From NCBI GenBank assembly GCA_017311315.1, contig CM029612.1, positions 21,464,731 to 21,528,730 of the forward strand: a stretch of 64,000 nt of DNA. Reading direction: 5' to 3'. The position numbers and the translations under genes were made by a program. Source of the DNA: Dendrocalamus latiflorus. Lineage: Eukaryota; Streptophyta; Magnoliopsida; Poales; Poaceae. Shown here piece by piece: positions 1 to 10,719 of this stretch. Numbering within the stretch: position 1 is the first letter of the stretch; each line of letters starts with the position of its first letter. Under the pieces are notes generated by a model. The model was not told the origin of the DNA, did no database searches, and saw nothing but the letters and a program-made list of their open reading frames with translations.

Positions 1-2650
1 TATCTTACTAGAAGGGGTTTGGGCAAAGCAAGCAGATCTAAAGACAGTCTTAGATGGCTTACAGAGTTTTACTTCAAACTTACCACTTTCAATAACTCTC
101 ACAACCTTATGTAGATGGTTCTTGAAATGCTCTAAGGAATTAAATTCTAAGCCTCTCTTCTTCACACTCATCTTATATTGGTCAAGAATCATATTGAGAT
201 TCTTCTTCGCACTAAAAAATCTCTCAAGCGTCTTTTTGAGGTAGTTATTTTCTTGAGCTAGGTTTTCACATGTGGCACACTATTTGTTTTGGTTGCCCTA
301 GCATATTAGTCTTTTATGGACAGTTACCTGAAGCTTCAAATCCTCACAAGACATACAAGGGGAATTTCTAAACCTAGCCAACTACTCATAATTGACTATA
401 AAGCCTATGCATTTTATCTAAATAACTTCCAATTTTAGCACAAAATGCATAAGAAATAGAATAAAATGTTTTTCCTAGATGTGGTCAAGAACATGGATTT
501 TCAATTTTATATTTTTCCTCAATTATCTTGTTAAGAGCATCAATCTTAATTATGAACCTAGGACAATTTTCACAAGACTCAATTCAAGAATGGAGAAGCA
601 TTTCAGTCATTTCTTTTATTTTAATTTTGTTATCATCATAAGAGAGCAAGTATGATTAGAATTAAATTTTAGCAATTCCTTAGTAATACTATTCAACTTC
701 AGTTCAAGCAAAGCACAATTTGAGCAAAATGAAAGAGTAACATCTAAAGGAATCACATCTAAAGTAATAGCATCTAAGCAATCATGATCACTACTAGACC
801 TGAGAGAATCTAGTTCATCTATAACATCTTTAAGCTGATTAGCAACAGAGGAATGAGCAATTTTTAGATTAGCCATTAATTTCATCGTGCAAGGACAAGC
901 AAGATTCATAATTATGGATGTAAGTGGGGCAAATAATTTCCATTCGATCGACCGACCGAAATCTCATAGAGTGAATACGAAAGGTGTTCGTGGGTACTTG
1001 GCACTGTCCATGTCCAATTCTAACTTCGAGAAAAAATAGAATAGGATATGGGATGAGTGATATCCGTCTGTATACTTCTGTATGCAAGTGATATGAGAAA
1101 ATTTATTATGACTTCACTTAGGAACAAGATAACATATAAGGCAGATTGCCACATTTAAATAGGTGAGGAATACTAAGATCTCTTCCTTTGACATCTCAAT
1201 GATTAGTCTCTCCATGTTCGCTCTAATTGCACCATACTATCCAATATCCTGTGTAGGGGTGCAAAAGAAGCAGATAATTTCCATCTGATCGGCTGTCTGA
1301 AAGCTTATAGAATGAATATGGAATGGAGAAATGAGTATCCAGCATTATCCATGTCTGACTATGACATCGAGAAAAAATATAGAATATGATGCAGGAGGAG
1401 CAATATATGTCTATATCCCCTCTGATTGCACCGTATTCACAATTATCATCAGGATTCATGGATTTGAGTCTAACAACTTCTAGATTTAAGTTGTCAATCA
1501 TAATGTATTGATTCTTAATCATTCTAGCATGTTTCTTTAGTTTTTGTTTGGCAACAATAAGAGCACATTTTATCTCTTTGGAGGAGGGGCATACCTCATT
1601 GGGACCACTGTAGGGCCTACCCTTGGCCATGAAGCACATGCTTATGAAGTCCTAGGCGTTCTTGCCGTGGGATTCATCCTCGTCGTCCTCCGTTCCCAAG
1701 TCCACATCACTCATATCAATATTCTCAAGAGTAGCAAGGATCTGATTGATAAATTTGTAGTAGTTGGGCTTCTTGGCCTTCAAGTCACAAGCTTGAGGAC
1801 GTCTTCGAAAGTCCTTCTCCTTTTTACCCTTCAGCCTGGGACACTTGGCCCAAATGTTACTCACTTTGTTATTGGTGCTCATGAATTTTATGGATAAGAG
1901 GGCTAAGTCATCCTCAGATAGTCTCTCTAGCTGCTCATTACTCAAATAGTGCAAGGCAAATAAAGAAAATCCAAAATAGCCAAGATCCAAGGAACCTGAA
2001 GAGCTATTCGGAGAAAGGTCAACCATATATGCCATCAATTCTATCTTAAGAATGCGAGATTAAATCAATCCATGGTAAGCTTATGATAGTGTTGTCTTTG
2101 ATGAAAGTTATCTTCATTCTCCAAACTCTCACATCAAGTGCACCCAATAGTTGCGTGCATTCTTAGATTTAGAAAACACAAGGCTAATAACATGCAAGTC
2201 ATGAATGATATTAGAAAACCTTCCCTACAACTCATCCAAAGATTCACCAGGTCTTTACTTGATATTTGAGTAGTCTTTCTTTAGTTAGTTCTGTCTCACT
2301 TCCTTGATTGCGGTAGAGCCCTGATGGTAGTCAACAAGGGTCTTCCAGATCTCATTAGGAGACCAAAAGTGAGCAACATGCTCAAACTCAGGTCGATTAA
2401 GCCCTTGATTTAGAAAATTGCGAGCCTTGATGTTTATCTCTACATCAGGTGTTACAACCTCATCATTGGGCGGCACGACACAAGGATTCCTGGCTCTAAC
2501 CCAAATTACGTGCCCTTGAGCCTCAATGTAGGATTGCATACAAGCCTTCCAATGAGAGAAATCAACTCCATCGAACATGGGTGGCTTGCTTGAATACTTG
2601 TTTGATACTATGGCTCCTAAGATCAGTTAAGATCAACAAGAAGAATTAAC
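1..2650 (-). pseudogene. Decayed Copia-type gag region (5' part of an LTR retrotransposon)
   Basis: Broken minus-strand coding sequence of a retrotransposon gag, which would package element RNA. The N-terminal block (2285-2578) has the 'DGxxFxxWKxxM' and 'EIWKTLVDYHQG' patterns of plant Copia gag (UBN2/DUF4219 type). The block at 1652-2038 has 'LSNEQLERLSEDDLALLSIKF', a pattern I know from large grass Copia gags, then a Lys-rich stretch where a zinc knuckle is expected. Blocks at 1223-1639 and 616-909 continue as a coiled, Cys-containing tail. Stops and frame changes separate the blocks, and an unrelated repeat pair (about 910-1440) splits them. The rest of the element lies left of the window. 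The Copia call rests on gag and the PBS; no polymerase is visible. Confidence 0.75.
910..1440. repeat. Two diverged direct copies of a short repeat inserted in gag
   Basis: Two stretches about 340 bp apart, near 914-1060 and 1254-1410, share an ordered set of motifs: a GGGGTG/GGGGCA-like start, 'aatttccat', a GATCG block, 'agagtgaat' or 'agaatgaat', and a 'gagaaaaaata' block. They interrupt the gag frame, so they arrived after the retrotransposon. The GGGGTG-like start recalls hAT-type non-autonomous elements, but I found no clear target duplication. The class is uncertain. Confidence 0.4.
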
Positions 2651-2653
2651 AGG

Positions 2654-2665
2654 GCTATGATACCA
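2654..2665 (-). other. Primer-binding site of the left Copia element
   Basis: Read on the minus strand this is TGGTATCATAGC. It differs at one base from TGGTATCAGAGC, which matches the 3' end of plant initiator methionine tRNA and is the usual Copia primer-binding site. It lies directly beside the LTR terminus at 2668. Confidence 0.85.
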
Positions 2666-2667
2666 CT

Positions 2668-4280
2668 TGTTAGACCAGTACAGCAACAGAGAGGGTGAAA
2701 TGATACCTTCAAATTTTCCTCCATGTATTAGACAATTCTTCACTCCAATAGTTATGAGACGGTATGAAGATCAAGAAGCCAAAATCTAAAAAATCGCGTT
2801 GCTACAATGATTTCAGATCGGTGAACAGTAAGAAACCACACTATTTCAATAAAAATTCATGAAACTTTTTATCCATAGATCCAAAAGATTTGAAACTTGA
2901 ACCAATGCTAGATCAAGATCTTAGGAACTTATCCCAACCAATAATCATGAAAAAAGCTTTAAGAGAATTGTGATTTTTTAGTTTGTTAAACTCTACTACA
3001 CCAAAATCGAATCAAAATCTAAATTGAGCTAACTCTCAAATGAAATCTCCAAATCACTTGAAATTTGGTATACATCTTCTCTACATTGTTAGAAACTTAT
3101 TCCCATCATGATCAAGAAAATCGTCACCAAAATTCTAACGATTTTCTATCTGAAGGAAGGTTGCACCAAAACCGGTCAAAAAGATAAAAACAGTGTATAT
3201 GCCTTTGTCGTGGGTGATTGATGGCCAAGATGACTTTAGATGTGTTCCCACATATCACAGTATGCAATAAAACCAAGGAAATTGAAGCAAAAATAGCTGG
3301 ATTAAGAAATCACTCGGGAGGCCAAAAAGAGCAAAAATCAGGTTTCTTCGTGAACTTGCCAACCAAGTGCCTAGATGGGTAGAGCTTGATTTCCATTGGT
3401 TACCTCTATCTCTTACACATTCTTGGCACAATAAGATCAGGAAGGGGAGAGAGAACAACAAAAACTAACCAAGTCAAATGTAAATCAATCGACACAAGAT
3501 GGATCTATGAAGATAAACAAATATTGATATATTGCTACTTAAGGATGAATGTTTTATAGCCACTACACTTGAAGGACAAAAGAGCACACCACAACACTCA
3601 ACTTCTGTCAAACCCTAACCCTAAAACACTTGGTCACAATGAGAGGATAGTTGGATGGCTAACTATAAGTCTCCATCCCAATCTGTTAAATAGATCTTGG
3701 GCTAGTTAGCCCCATCTAACTTTTAGTGGATACTATCCACTTAGCACACATTGAGAAAACCCGATAACCCCCACACACATGGGTTTTAACTCACGCACTA
3801 CACTTATACATGTTTTTCAAAACACATAAGCACGAATCTACTGAGTCTTTAGCCTTGATCCAACTTGATCTTCTCAGTTTCTCCTTGACCTAAATCGCCT
3901 TCCTAAGTGCCATAGTTTTGTTTTAAGGTAGTTTCCCGTATCTTGGTTAAACTATCAAAGTATCCTTTCTTGGCCCGGTCTTAATCTTCCATTGCAAGTA
4001 ATCACCATGCTTACCATGTGTAGATACACCACTGACTTGCCACACATCAACAAGTCTCTCCCATTTCAGTTCTGCCACACCACGCCTCACTTGGACCGAC
4101 CAAATTATATGGTGCAACCCGTCACTCAAACTTCGCTTCAATATTTTCTTCCTTTCTTGTGCCATGCTTGAACTCTGCCATCTCACGCGACATCCTTTAT
4201 CGCTCTGGGCCTTAGGTCCTCTATGAACATAGCCTTGATTCTCACTATTGATCATGGTTGACTCTAAGCGACTCTACACA
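2668..4280 (-). repeat. 5' LTR of the left Copia element (outer end approximate)
   Basis: The inner edge is firm: the plus strand starts TGTTAGACCAG two bases from the primer-binding site, so the minus-strand LTR ends CTAACA. A TATA-like box, CTATAAAA on the minus strand, lies at 3552-3559, giving about 720 bp of U3 and about 860 bp of R plus U5. The outer edge is placed where the minus strand would start TGTGTAGAG near 4280. The partner LTR is outside the window, so this edge cannot be tested by LTR comparison or target duplication. Confidence 0.55.
3552..3559 (-). promoter_or_regulatory. TATA-like box in the left LTR
   Basis: CTATAAAA on the minus strand, in the middle of the inferred LTR, upstream of the primer-binding site in the direction of gag. 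Position and sequence fit an LTR promoter. Confidence 0.45.
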
Positions 4281-4470
4281 TTAAAGACTAAGAAATCATT
4301 TACAGTCACAAGTTCTTCATAACTTGACCCAGTTAGTTGTAACATATATCATGTAACACATATGAACTGACCTGCATCAAACTAAATCATCCAATGACTC
4401 AAATTTCCTAAAATCATCTATTTCTACAAGTTGTTAAGAAAAATCTGCAAATTTTCAAATTCTAAATTTT

Positions 4471-4886
4471 CACTCCTCCAAAATGACAATTATCACAGAT
4501 GGCTCCCAAATTGTCTATGATAAGTCACAACATAGACAGTTTTTAAAAATTACCATCTGTGATATCCGATATTTCATAGACATTTAATACAAAAAACTGA
4601 CTGTGATGTATCACTAACGGCTTTTCACAAAAACCGTCTACGATAAGTCCATATATATATCACAGACGGTTTTTATTACGAACCGTATGTGATGTATCAC
4701 AGATGGTTTGTGTAAAAAAAACTACTTGTAATAAGTAGATCATCACTAACGGCTCTTACCATCGGTTGCAATATTGATGATCACGCTAGTAAAACTATTT
4801 GAGATGACTATATTATTGCTGACACTAACGGATTTTATAGAACTATCTGTAATGAGGTGCATAGCATGATCTTCTTTGTAATAGTG
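4471..4886. mobile_element. Short non-autonomous CACTA element, 416 bp
   Basis: It starts CACTCCTCCAAAATGACA and ends TTTGTAATAGTG, whose complement is CACTATTACAAA. Between the ends are alternating direct and inverted copies of a CACAGATGG / CCATCTGTG-like motif, the subterminal repeat also seen in the CACTA elements at 5476, 19848 and 31081. No coding sequence is visible. The flanking triplets (TTT and TAG) do not match, so the target duplication has mutated or an end is misplaced by a few bases. The 4281-4470 stretch before it is AT-rich with no recognisable content. Confidence 0.65.
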
Positions 4887-5171
4887 TAGATACCAATACA
4901 GTACTATACAAAGGGAGCATCTTGCTGCACTAGTTAAACATACATCGCACCGGTCGGGCGAGACACGAATTGACTACCTGCGCGCGAGGGCACAATAGTT
5001 GACATTGATCCCAGGTTTGATTTGGTAGCTTGGTACTATGCCTTATTCTTGAGTTGGGTTTTGCCTTCAATTTCTTTTGGTCTTATATACTCATAAACTA
5101 CATGTACACACCCTCTGTTGCGCAAGATACTACCTACATTGTGAGATACAACATAGGGAGTAACTACAGCT

Positions 5172-5310
5172 GAGAGTAAAAGAGAGGTGTATATATATAC
5201 ACATATATGTATGTATATGTGTGTATATATATTTGTGTGTATGTATATGTATATGTATATATAATTGTACTATATATATGTACGTACGTACGTACGTACG
5301 TATGTATGTG
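5172..5310. repeat. Compound microsatellite, TA/TG then TACG
   Basis: Alternating pyrimidine-purine tract: mixed TATG/TATA units followed by five TACG tetranucleotides near 5279-5301, then TATG units. Translations across it are Tyr/Val/Cys/Ile repeats and not real genes. It sits in the unannotated gap 4887-5475, where I see nothing else. Confidence 0.9.
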
Positions 5311-5489
5311 CGCTTATCGTAGCTGCTTGTCCTTATCTGGCCAAACCATAACAATGATCGGGAAATTGGACGACGACCTAGCCTGTACGTGAGGAGGGAA
5401 TTATTATCATCAATTACTATGTACTCTCTCTGATCAGCTGTTAATTAGCTATTGATCTTTACAAACCTATACTATCGCTACTGCAGAAA

Positions 5490-5830
5490 AGGTCATCACA
5501 GAAGGTTCAAAAACATCATCAGAGACGGTTTCATAAACTGTATGAGTTTATGGGTCAGTAATGACATGAGGTCATCATCGATGGTTTTTGAACCGTCTGT
5601 GATACGTACTATTACAGACAATTATTAGCGCATAACCATTTATGATAGTTGACTATCACAGATGGTTTGTAGTAGAAACCGTTTGTAATATCTCATGTAT
5701 CACAGACGGTTTGTAGTTGAAACTGTCTATGATTCATGAGACATCACAGACGGTTTCTACTATAAACTGTCTGGGATAGTTGATGATCAAAGATGTTTAA
5801 GAGTTAATAACCATCTGTGATATTCTTTGA
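5490..5830. repeat. Left subterminal repeat array of the 9-kb CACTA
   Basis: About ten copies of a CACAGACGGTTT-like motif in alternating orientation. Many neighbouring copies pair as short hairpins, for example 'cacagacggttt' followed about a dozen bases on by 'aaactgtct'. In En/Spm-type elements such repeats are where the TnpA protein binds; here that role is inferred from position. Confidence 0.85.
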
Positions 5831-6049
5831 TATTCCTAAATCTATTTCTGTTTGTTGGTTAGCCTCAGGAAATGCTAGTCATGCCCTCTGAACAAGCATA
5901 AATACAGTAAGTATATATACATCCAATTCTCATTCATTTCAGAAAGAAGAACATCCATTTCACAAATAAATTAACTCAAAAAAATAAATTAACCATATAT
6001 GAATAAATACACATATGTACAGGTAAGATTAATTTTATCCCAATCAAAC

Positions 6050-9000
6050 TCATTTATATTGTAGAACTCCTCATCTTTGTTTATGACTCCAGACATCATG
6101 AAGTACACACACTGTCCTTGAATTTATTGGAGCTTGGCCTGTTGTAACGTAGTTGTATCGATGGTTGCAACCTATCGGTATGAAAATCAATGTTGTGCAT
6201 ATATATAAATTGATAAGTATGAAATGATTATTACAAGATTGACAAACCTGAGAATCATTGGTCTTTACAGAACCGAGGGGTAGTTCCCTGTTGTGGCAAA
6301 CATAGAATCCACAGGTATTGCCTGCAAACATAGAATCCATAGGTATTGCCTGGTGGCTGCTGGTGGCACTGCAAAAATAGAATTTGTTAGTTCAAGAGGC
6401 ATTATTATGAAGTGTTATATATGATTAATTTATACTAGCGAATACCAAAAAATCTAGATCGTGTTGTAGGGCGTTGATCCCTCCCTTGGATTTTTGTACA
6501 TAAGCAACATAATTGGCGAACGACCTACGTGATTCCAAAAACGTAGCCTTAGTCACTTGGAAGGAATTAAGGAAAGACTACAATATAGTTATCTTTGGAG
6601 AAAACATGTTTACCTATCGATTATTTGTTAGACAACTGTAAAGTCAGTTTTGGTTCTCTTTAGGGATTCAAGGTATATTATCTTGTTCCATTTTGATATA
6701 ATTACAATTAGAATCCAGTGAAACCTACACAGGTATATCATCATGGTCATTAAACCTAAGTTTGTGTTGCTTATAAGGTACAAATCAACAAGTGTAGCCA
6801 CTAGTGCAGTACTTACCCCTACTTGTACGGTATAAGTATAAATTCCTTGTTACGGTAAGCCACCAATGCCATCATCATGTAACGCTCAACGAAAGATGCA
6901 TCATTCTTCATGATATGCATGGAGACCAAGTGTGGGTCGAGAAAAGTTACCGGTGATTTCATTAATCTGGCTTATGTATCTATATTTATATATACAAAAG
7001 CAATAAGTTATATATGACATTTCGGTATTACATGAACATAGACCGTGATTGTACACACTTACAGTGTGCAACATCGAATGAGTGATGCATTGAGAGTGTT
7101 GATGTTGAAGAAAAAGAACAAGTCCTCAAAGATAACCGTGAAGACAAAGTCATGAATATCGTGCTGAAGATGATGCGGCCTGAACTTGACAGTGACATCC
7201 AAGCACCGTTGTTCCTTTGACTTGTTTGTCTGTTCCATGTACAATACATGCAATCTCTGGCAAGCTAGACCTAGGGTTTGGAGGTGCTCTACTGGGATGA
7301 TCAACAACCTGCCTAACTCAAATTTTCGGGCAAACAACAATTAGGGGATATCATCATCGGTCTTTTTTCGGTTTGACCTTGCCGCCTTGTTTGTTAGAGG
7401 TTGACTTTCACGATAATTGACCAGGCATGAGATGTAGATGCATGTGATCCACCGCGCCCCTGCTGCGTTGGTGCAGATAGCTTCGGTGGACTTGGCACTG
7501 ATGCAGATAGCTCCAGCGGACATGGCATCGGTGCAGGTAGCTCTGGTAGATTTGGCACTAGTGCAGATAGCTCTTGTGGACTTGGCACCGGTGCAGGAGC
7601 CTCTAGGCAAATGTCTCTCTTGGGCCACTTGATGATTGTTCCAATGGCTTGCCCTGGAGTCATGACCTCATTATTTGGGTGCATCTATAGTGCGACGACA
7701 TCGAAATTGGCATAAACACCATCCACATAAACTTTTATGAAACCTGACGCTAGAGTTACACCGTGCACCAAGGCCCCAGCACCGAATGGATACACTTGGT
7801 CCCAAGCATTGTACAAGGCAACAGAGGCATATCTCACTGAGAGCTTACACTTTGTAGTCACCTACATAACAAATCAAAATTAGCTACTCCAACAGGCCTA
7901 TCAATGGATCGAGCATTCTAGAGATAATAATTATTACCAGAAAGTCATTAATAGGAAATCTGTGGTCGCTTTCCAAGTTAGAGTTGGATGTGCAGCTACT
8001 CCGACGGTTGGGGGCTGGCTAGCACAAGAGCAGTGGTGGCTTCTGACTGATTTTTCCTATACCTTTTCATCTCATCTCTGACGGCATCAGCGATCCCCTT
8101 TCTAAGGGATGCCCTAATCTCCTCTCGTAGCCATGCCTCGCGCTTGGCTTTGGCTCTCTTCCTACTCCAATATTCTTCGGAGTCCTCTGAGAAACCACAT
8201 TTCCAAGGAATATAAAGACCAAAGCCTTTTGTGTGAACCGGGTGCTCCTTATTTCCTAGGGCCGCGAAGAGTATATATCTCTCCCTGACTGCCTGGAATG
8301 AACCTTGGAAAGATTCTTCACTTAGCGTTTCTTGCAAGAGCCTGGCATGTCATTTCACTTCCTATGAAGTTATAGAGTAATTACAAACTAGCTAATTTGA
8401 CATCTTACCACACAGTGAGACACTTCCTCATCTATGGGATTTTGAAAAGAGATGGCCCCCGACGACACGGTAGATGGCCTTGCACTTATCCAGTTTCGAG
8501 CGTGCTCATCAGATATCCTAGCGGGGAGGCCTCCTGCAGGATTGCCTGCTCGTCCTCCTTTATCTATTGTAGGATTTTACTCACATACCCAGAGATGCCA
8601 AGTCTATAGGGTGCATGTTTTTTTGCCAAGAGGGCCCTGTGCACCGCACTTTCACTCCTAAAATTATATGTCATCTTCATCACCATAAACTCTTCCCATT
8701 ACGGTTCCAGGAATAGATACTTCTGGAATGGTGTCAGATCCCTCTTGACGTATTGCTTGATAAGCATGCTCTTAAAATTCTTCCATGCTTTGCATGCCGC
8801 TAGCAATGTATGTCGTTGCATGGAAGCATTGTGTTCTTCCAGGATCTCGAACGATACAAAAATTTCCACCACCAGCTCATTCTTCTGAACTTCAATCACG
8901 TTGTTCTATGAATCGTACGTGATCTCAATGCGTTCTTGTGCAACTATTTCGACCATTCTCTGGAATGTGAACACTGCTCAGTGAGGATTGAGAGGGGTCC

Positions 9001-9190
9001 CAGACGCATCGACATCCGTAATGATAAATCGGCCCTTGGTACTTTTTGATAGTCCTCTTCCATGGTGCTTGAATTTTTTAGAGGACGGTGCATGACACGC
9101 ATCCAGCAATGATAACAGAGAATGAGTGGATCACATCTTCGAAAGATAACAGAAACAATCAATTCTTGAGCATTTTGAAACAACAATTGT
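6050..9190 (-). pseudogene. Second CACTA gene: Transposase_24-like with Ulp1-like C-terminus
   Basis: Decayed minus-strand gene downstream of TNP2. The 5' part (about 8700-9090) reads 'FIITDVDASGTP' and 'ACKAWKNFKSMLIKQYVK', and 7996-8337 reads 'GFGLYIPWKCGF' plus a charged helix: both resemble the plant En/Spm transposase family (Transposase_24). A Pro-rich linker follows at 7400-7684. The 3' part (6800-7340) ends in the pattern 'FEDLFFFFNINTLNASLIRC', and near 6290-6340 'GFYVC' recalls the catalytic Cys region of C48 (Ulp1) peptidases often fused in grass CACTA genes. Frame changes, stops and a 28-bp duplication break it. Original exon structure is not resolved. Confidence 0.7.
6296..6351. 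repeat. 28-bp tandem duplication in the Ulp1-like region
   Basis: Two adjacent 28-bp units (6296-6323 and 6324-6351) differ at one base. Each encodes 'GFYVC' on the minus strand. Because 28 is not a multiple of three, the duplication shifts the frame at the putative catalytic site. Confidence 0.9.
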
Positions 9191-10114
9191 TAGGAATTTC
9201 GAAACAACAATTATTAGGACGACATCACACGCTAAATCAAGACTATGTAGGTCCAATTCTTAAGCATTTTGAAACAACAATTAATTAATATGTAACAGAA
9301 TTGAGCTGACTTGAAACATGGAGCATGAAAACAATTAAAACTAGCAAGAAGCTCATGTTTTAATGTGATTGTTGCTCTTAGTTGTAGAGTTGCTCAAGGT
9401 TCACTCTTGGACTTCTTAATATTTTGTCTATACTCTTCACAAATTGGAAATGATTACCACAATTTAGATTTTGAGCTCTAAAAAGTTTCAACTGAACAAT
9501 TCATAAAAAAGGTCCCAACACATAAGGAGACTACTTACTGCCAGTTAACTAAGTAACAACATTAATCAATTCAATTTTAGTATTAGACAATTTATTCATT
9601 GAGAATTGAGCCCACTATACAAGCATCACTTTGCAACTTTTGCATCACTTTAAAACTTTTTCCATCCAGAGATAGATAGTGATAAATCATAGAATAGCTA
9701 TTTGAAACAAATCAAGCAAAGTGTAAAGGATGAACTGCTAGAATACTCACAACACTGATTGTAATTGAAACCAACGAGAAGAACCAGGGCAAGGCATGCA
9801 CTCAATGCTATCCTAGAAAACCAAGCACATCGCTATGTCGGGCTTGGAGGAGGAGGCAGCGTCGGGCTCAGGGGAGGCGGCGTGCTCGGGGGAAGAGGAG
9901 GGCGCTGGGCGCGGGGGGCGCCAAAGTCGGGGAAGGTAGCAATGGGCTTGGGGGAGGCAGCGTCGTGCTTAGAGGAGGCAGCATGCTCAAGGGAGGTGGA
10001 GGGCACTAGACATGGGAGAGGAGGGCCATCAGAGTCAGGGAGGCAGCGGCGTTAGAGTAGGGGCTGTGGGAGTAGCGTTAGTACAGTGGGGGCAAACCCT
10101 ACAATACAATATAT
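9191..10114. other. CACTA internal spacer with a GC-rich Gly/Ala repeat patch
   Basis: 9191-9760 is AT-rich with no recognisable coding sequence; a motif 'cattttgaaacaaca' recurs about three times in 9170-9290. 9840-10060 is a GC-rich patch of imperfect 'gggcttgggggaggcagcg'-like repeats. Open frames through it are low-complexity Gly/Ala/Arg, so I do not call a gene. It may be the 5' leader of the second CACTA gene, transcribed on the minus strand. Confidence 0.5.
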
Positions 10115-10255
10115 ATAAGAGAATAATCACAGATGATTCTTAGTTACATCCGTCTGTAATAAGCACACGTCATAGACAATTTTAATTTAGATCCGTCTAT
10201 GAAAACTAAACATCACAAGTGGTTTTACTTTAAAACCATTTGTGATGTTTTGGGC
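10115..10255. repeat. Internal cluster of CACTA subterminal-type repeats
   Basis: About six copies of the CACAGATGATT / CCGTCTGTAAT motif in alternating orientation lie more than 4 kb from either end of the element. Either a small related element is nested here, or the repeats were copied inward. I see no terminal CACTA motif that would define a nested element. Confidence 0.6.
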
Positions 10256-10257
10256 AA

Positions 10258-10432
10258 ACTCACATATATATGACACAGTCTCATATACATAAATGCAAAT
10301 TTGACATATACATGCACACATTCTCACATACATAAATGCAAATTCACATATATATGACCCATTCTCATATACATAAATGCAAATGCACATATATATATAT
10401 CACACATTCTCATATACATAAATATGCAAATT

Positions 10433-10504
<72 letters not shown>

Positions 10505-10531
10505 ACATTCTTATATACATAAATGCAAATT

Positions 10532-10589
<58 letters not shown>

Positions 10590-10618
10590 ACATTGTCATA
10601 TACATATATAAATGCAAA
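10258..10618. repeat. Minisatellite with expanding (TA)n tracts
   Basis: Five to six units anchored by 'catatacataaatgcaaat', each followed by a TA tract of different length. Two tracts are very long, about 10434-10501 and 10535-10587. The anchor order is preserved, so this is a tandem array whose TA part has expanded separately in each unit. Open frames through it are Tyr/Ile repeats with no biological meaning. Confidence 0.85.
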
Positions 10619-10719
10619 TACAGAACATATAACACATAAACATTTTATTCATCATTCGACTTGCTTATTTCCTTTAAAAATTAGCCATTCATGATGACTG
10701 ACGTGTATGTAGCTAGTTT

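Noticed and set aside
10187..10611. Tyr/Ile-rich frames
   Set aside because: Translation of the TA minisatellite.
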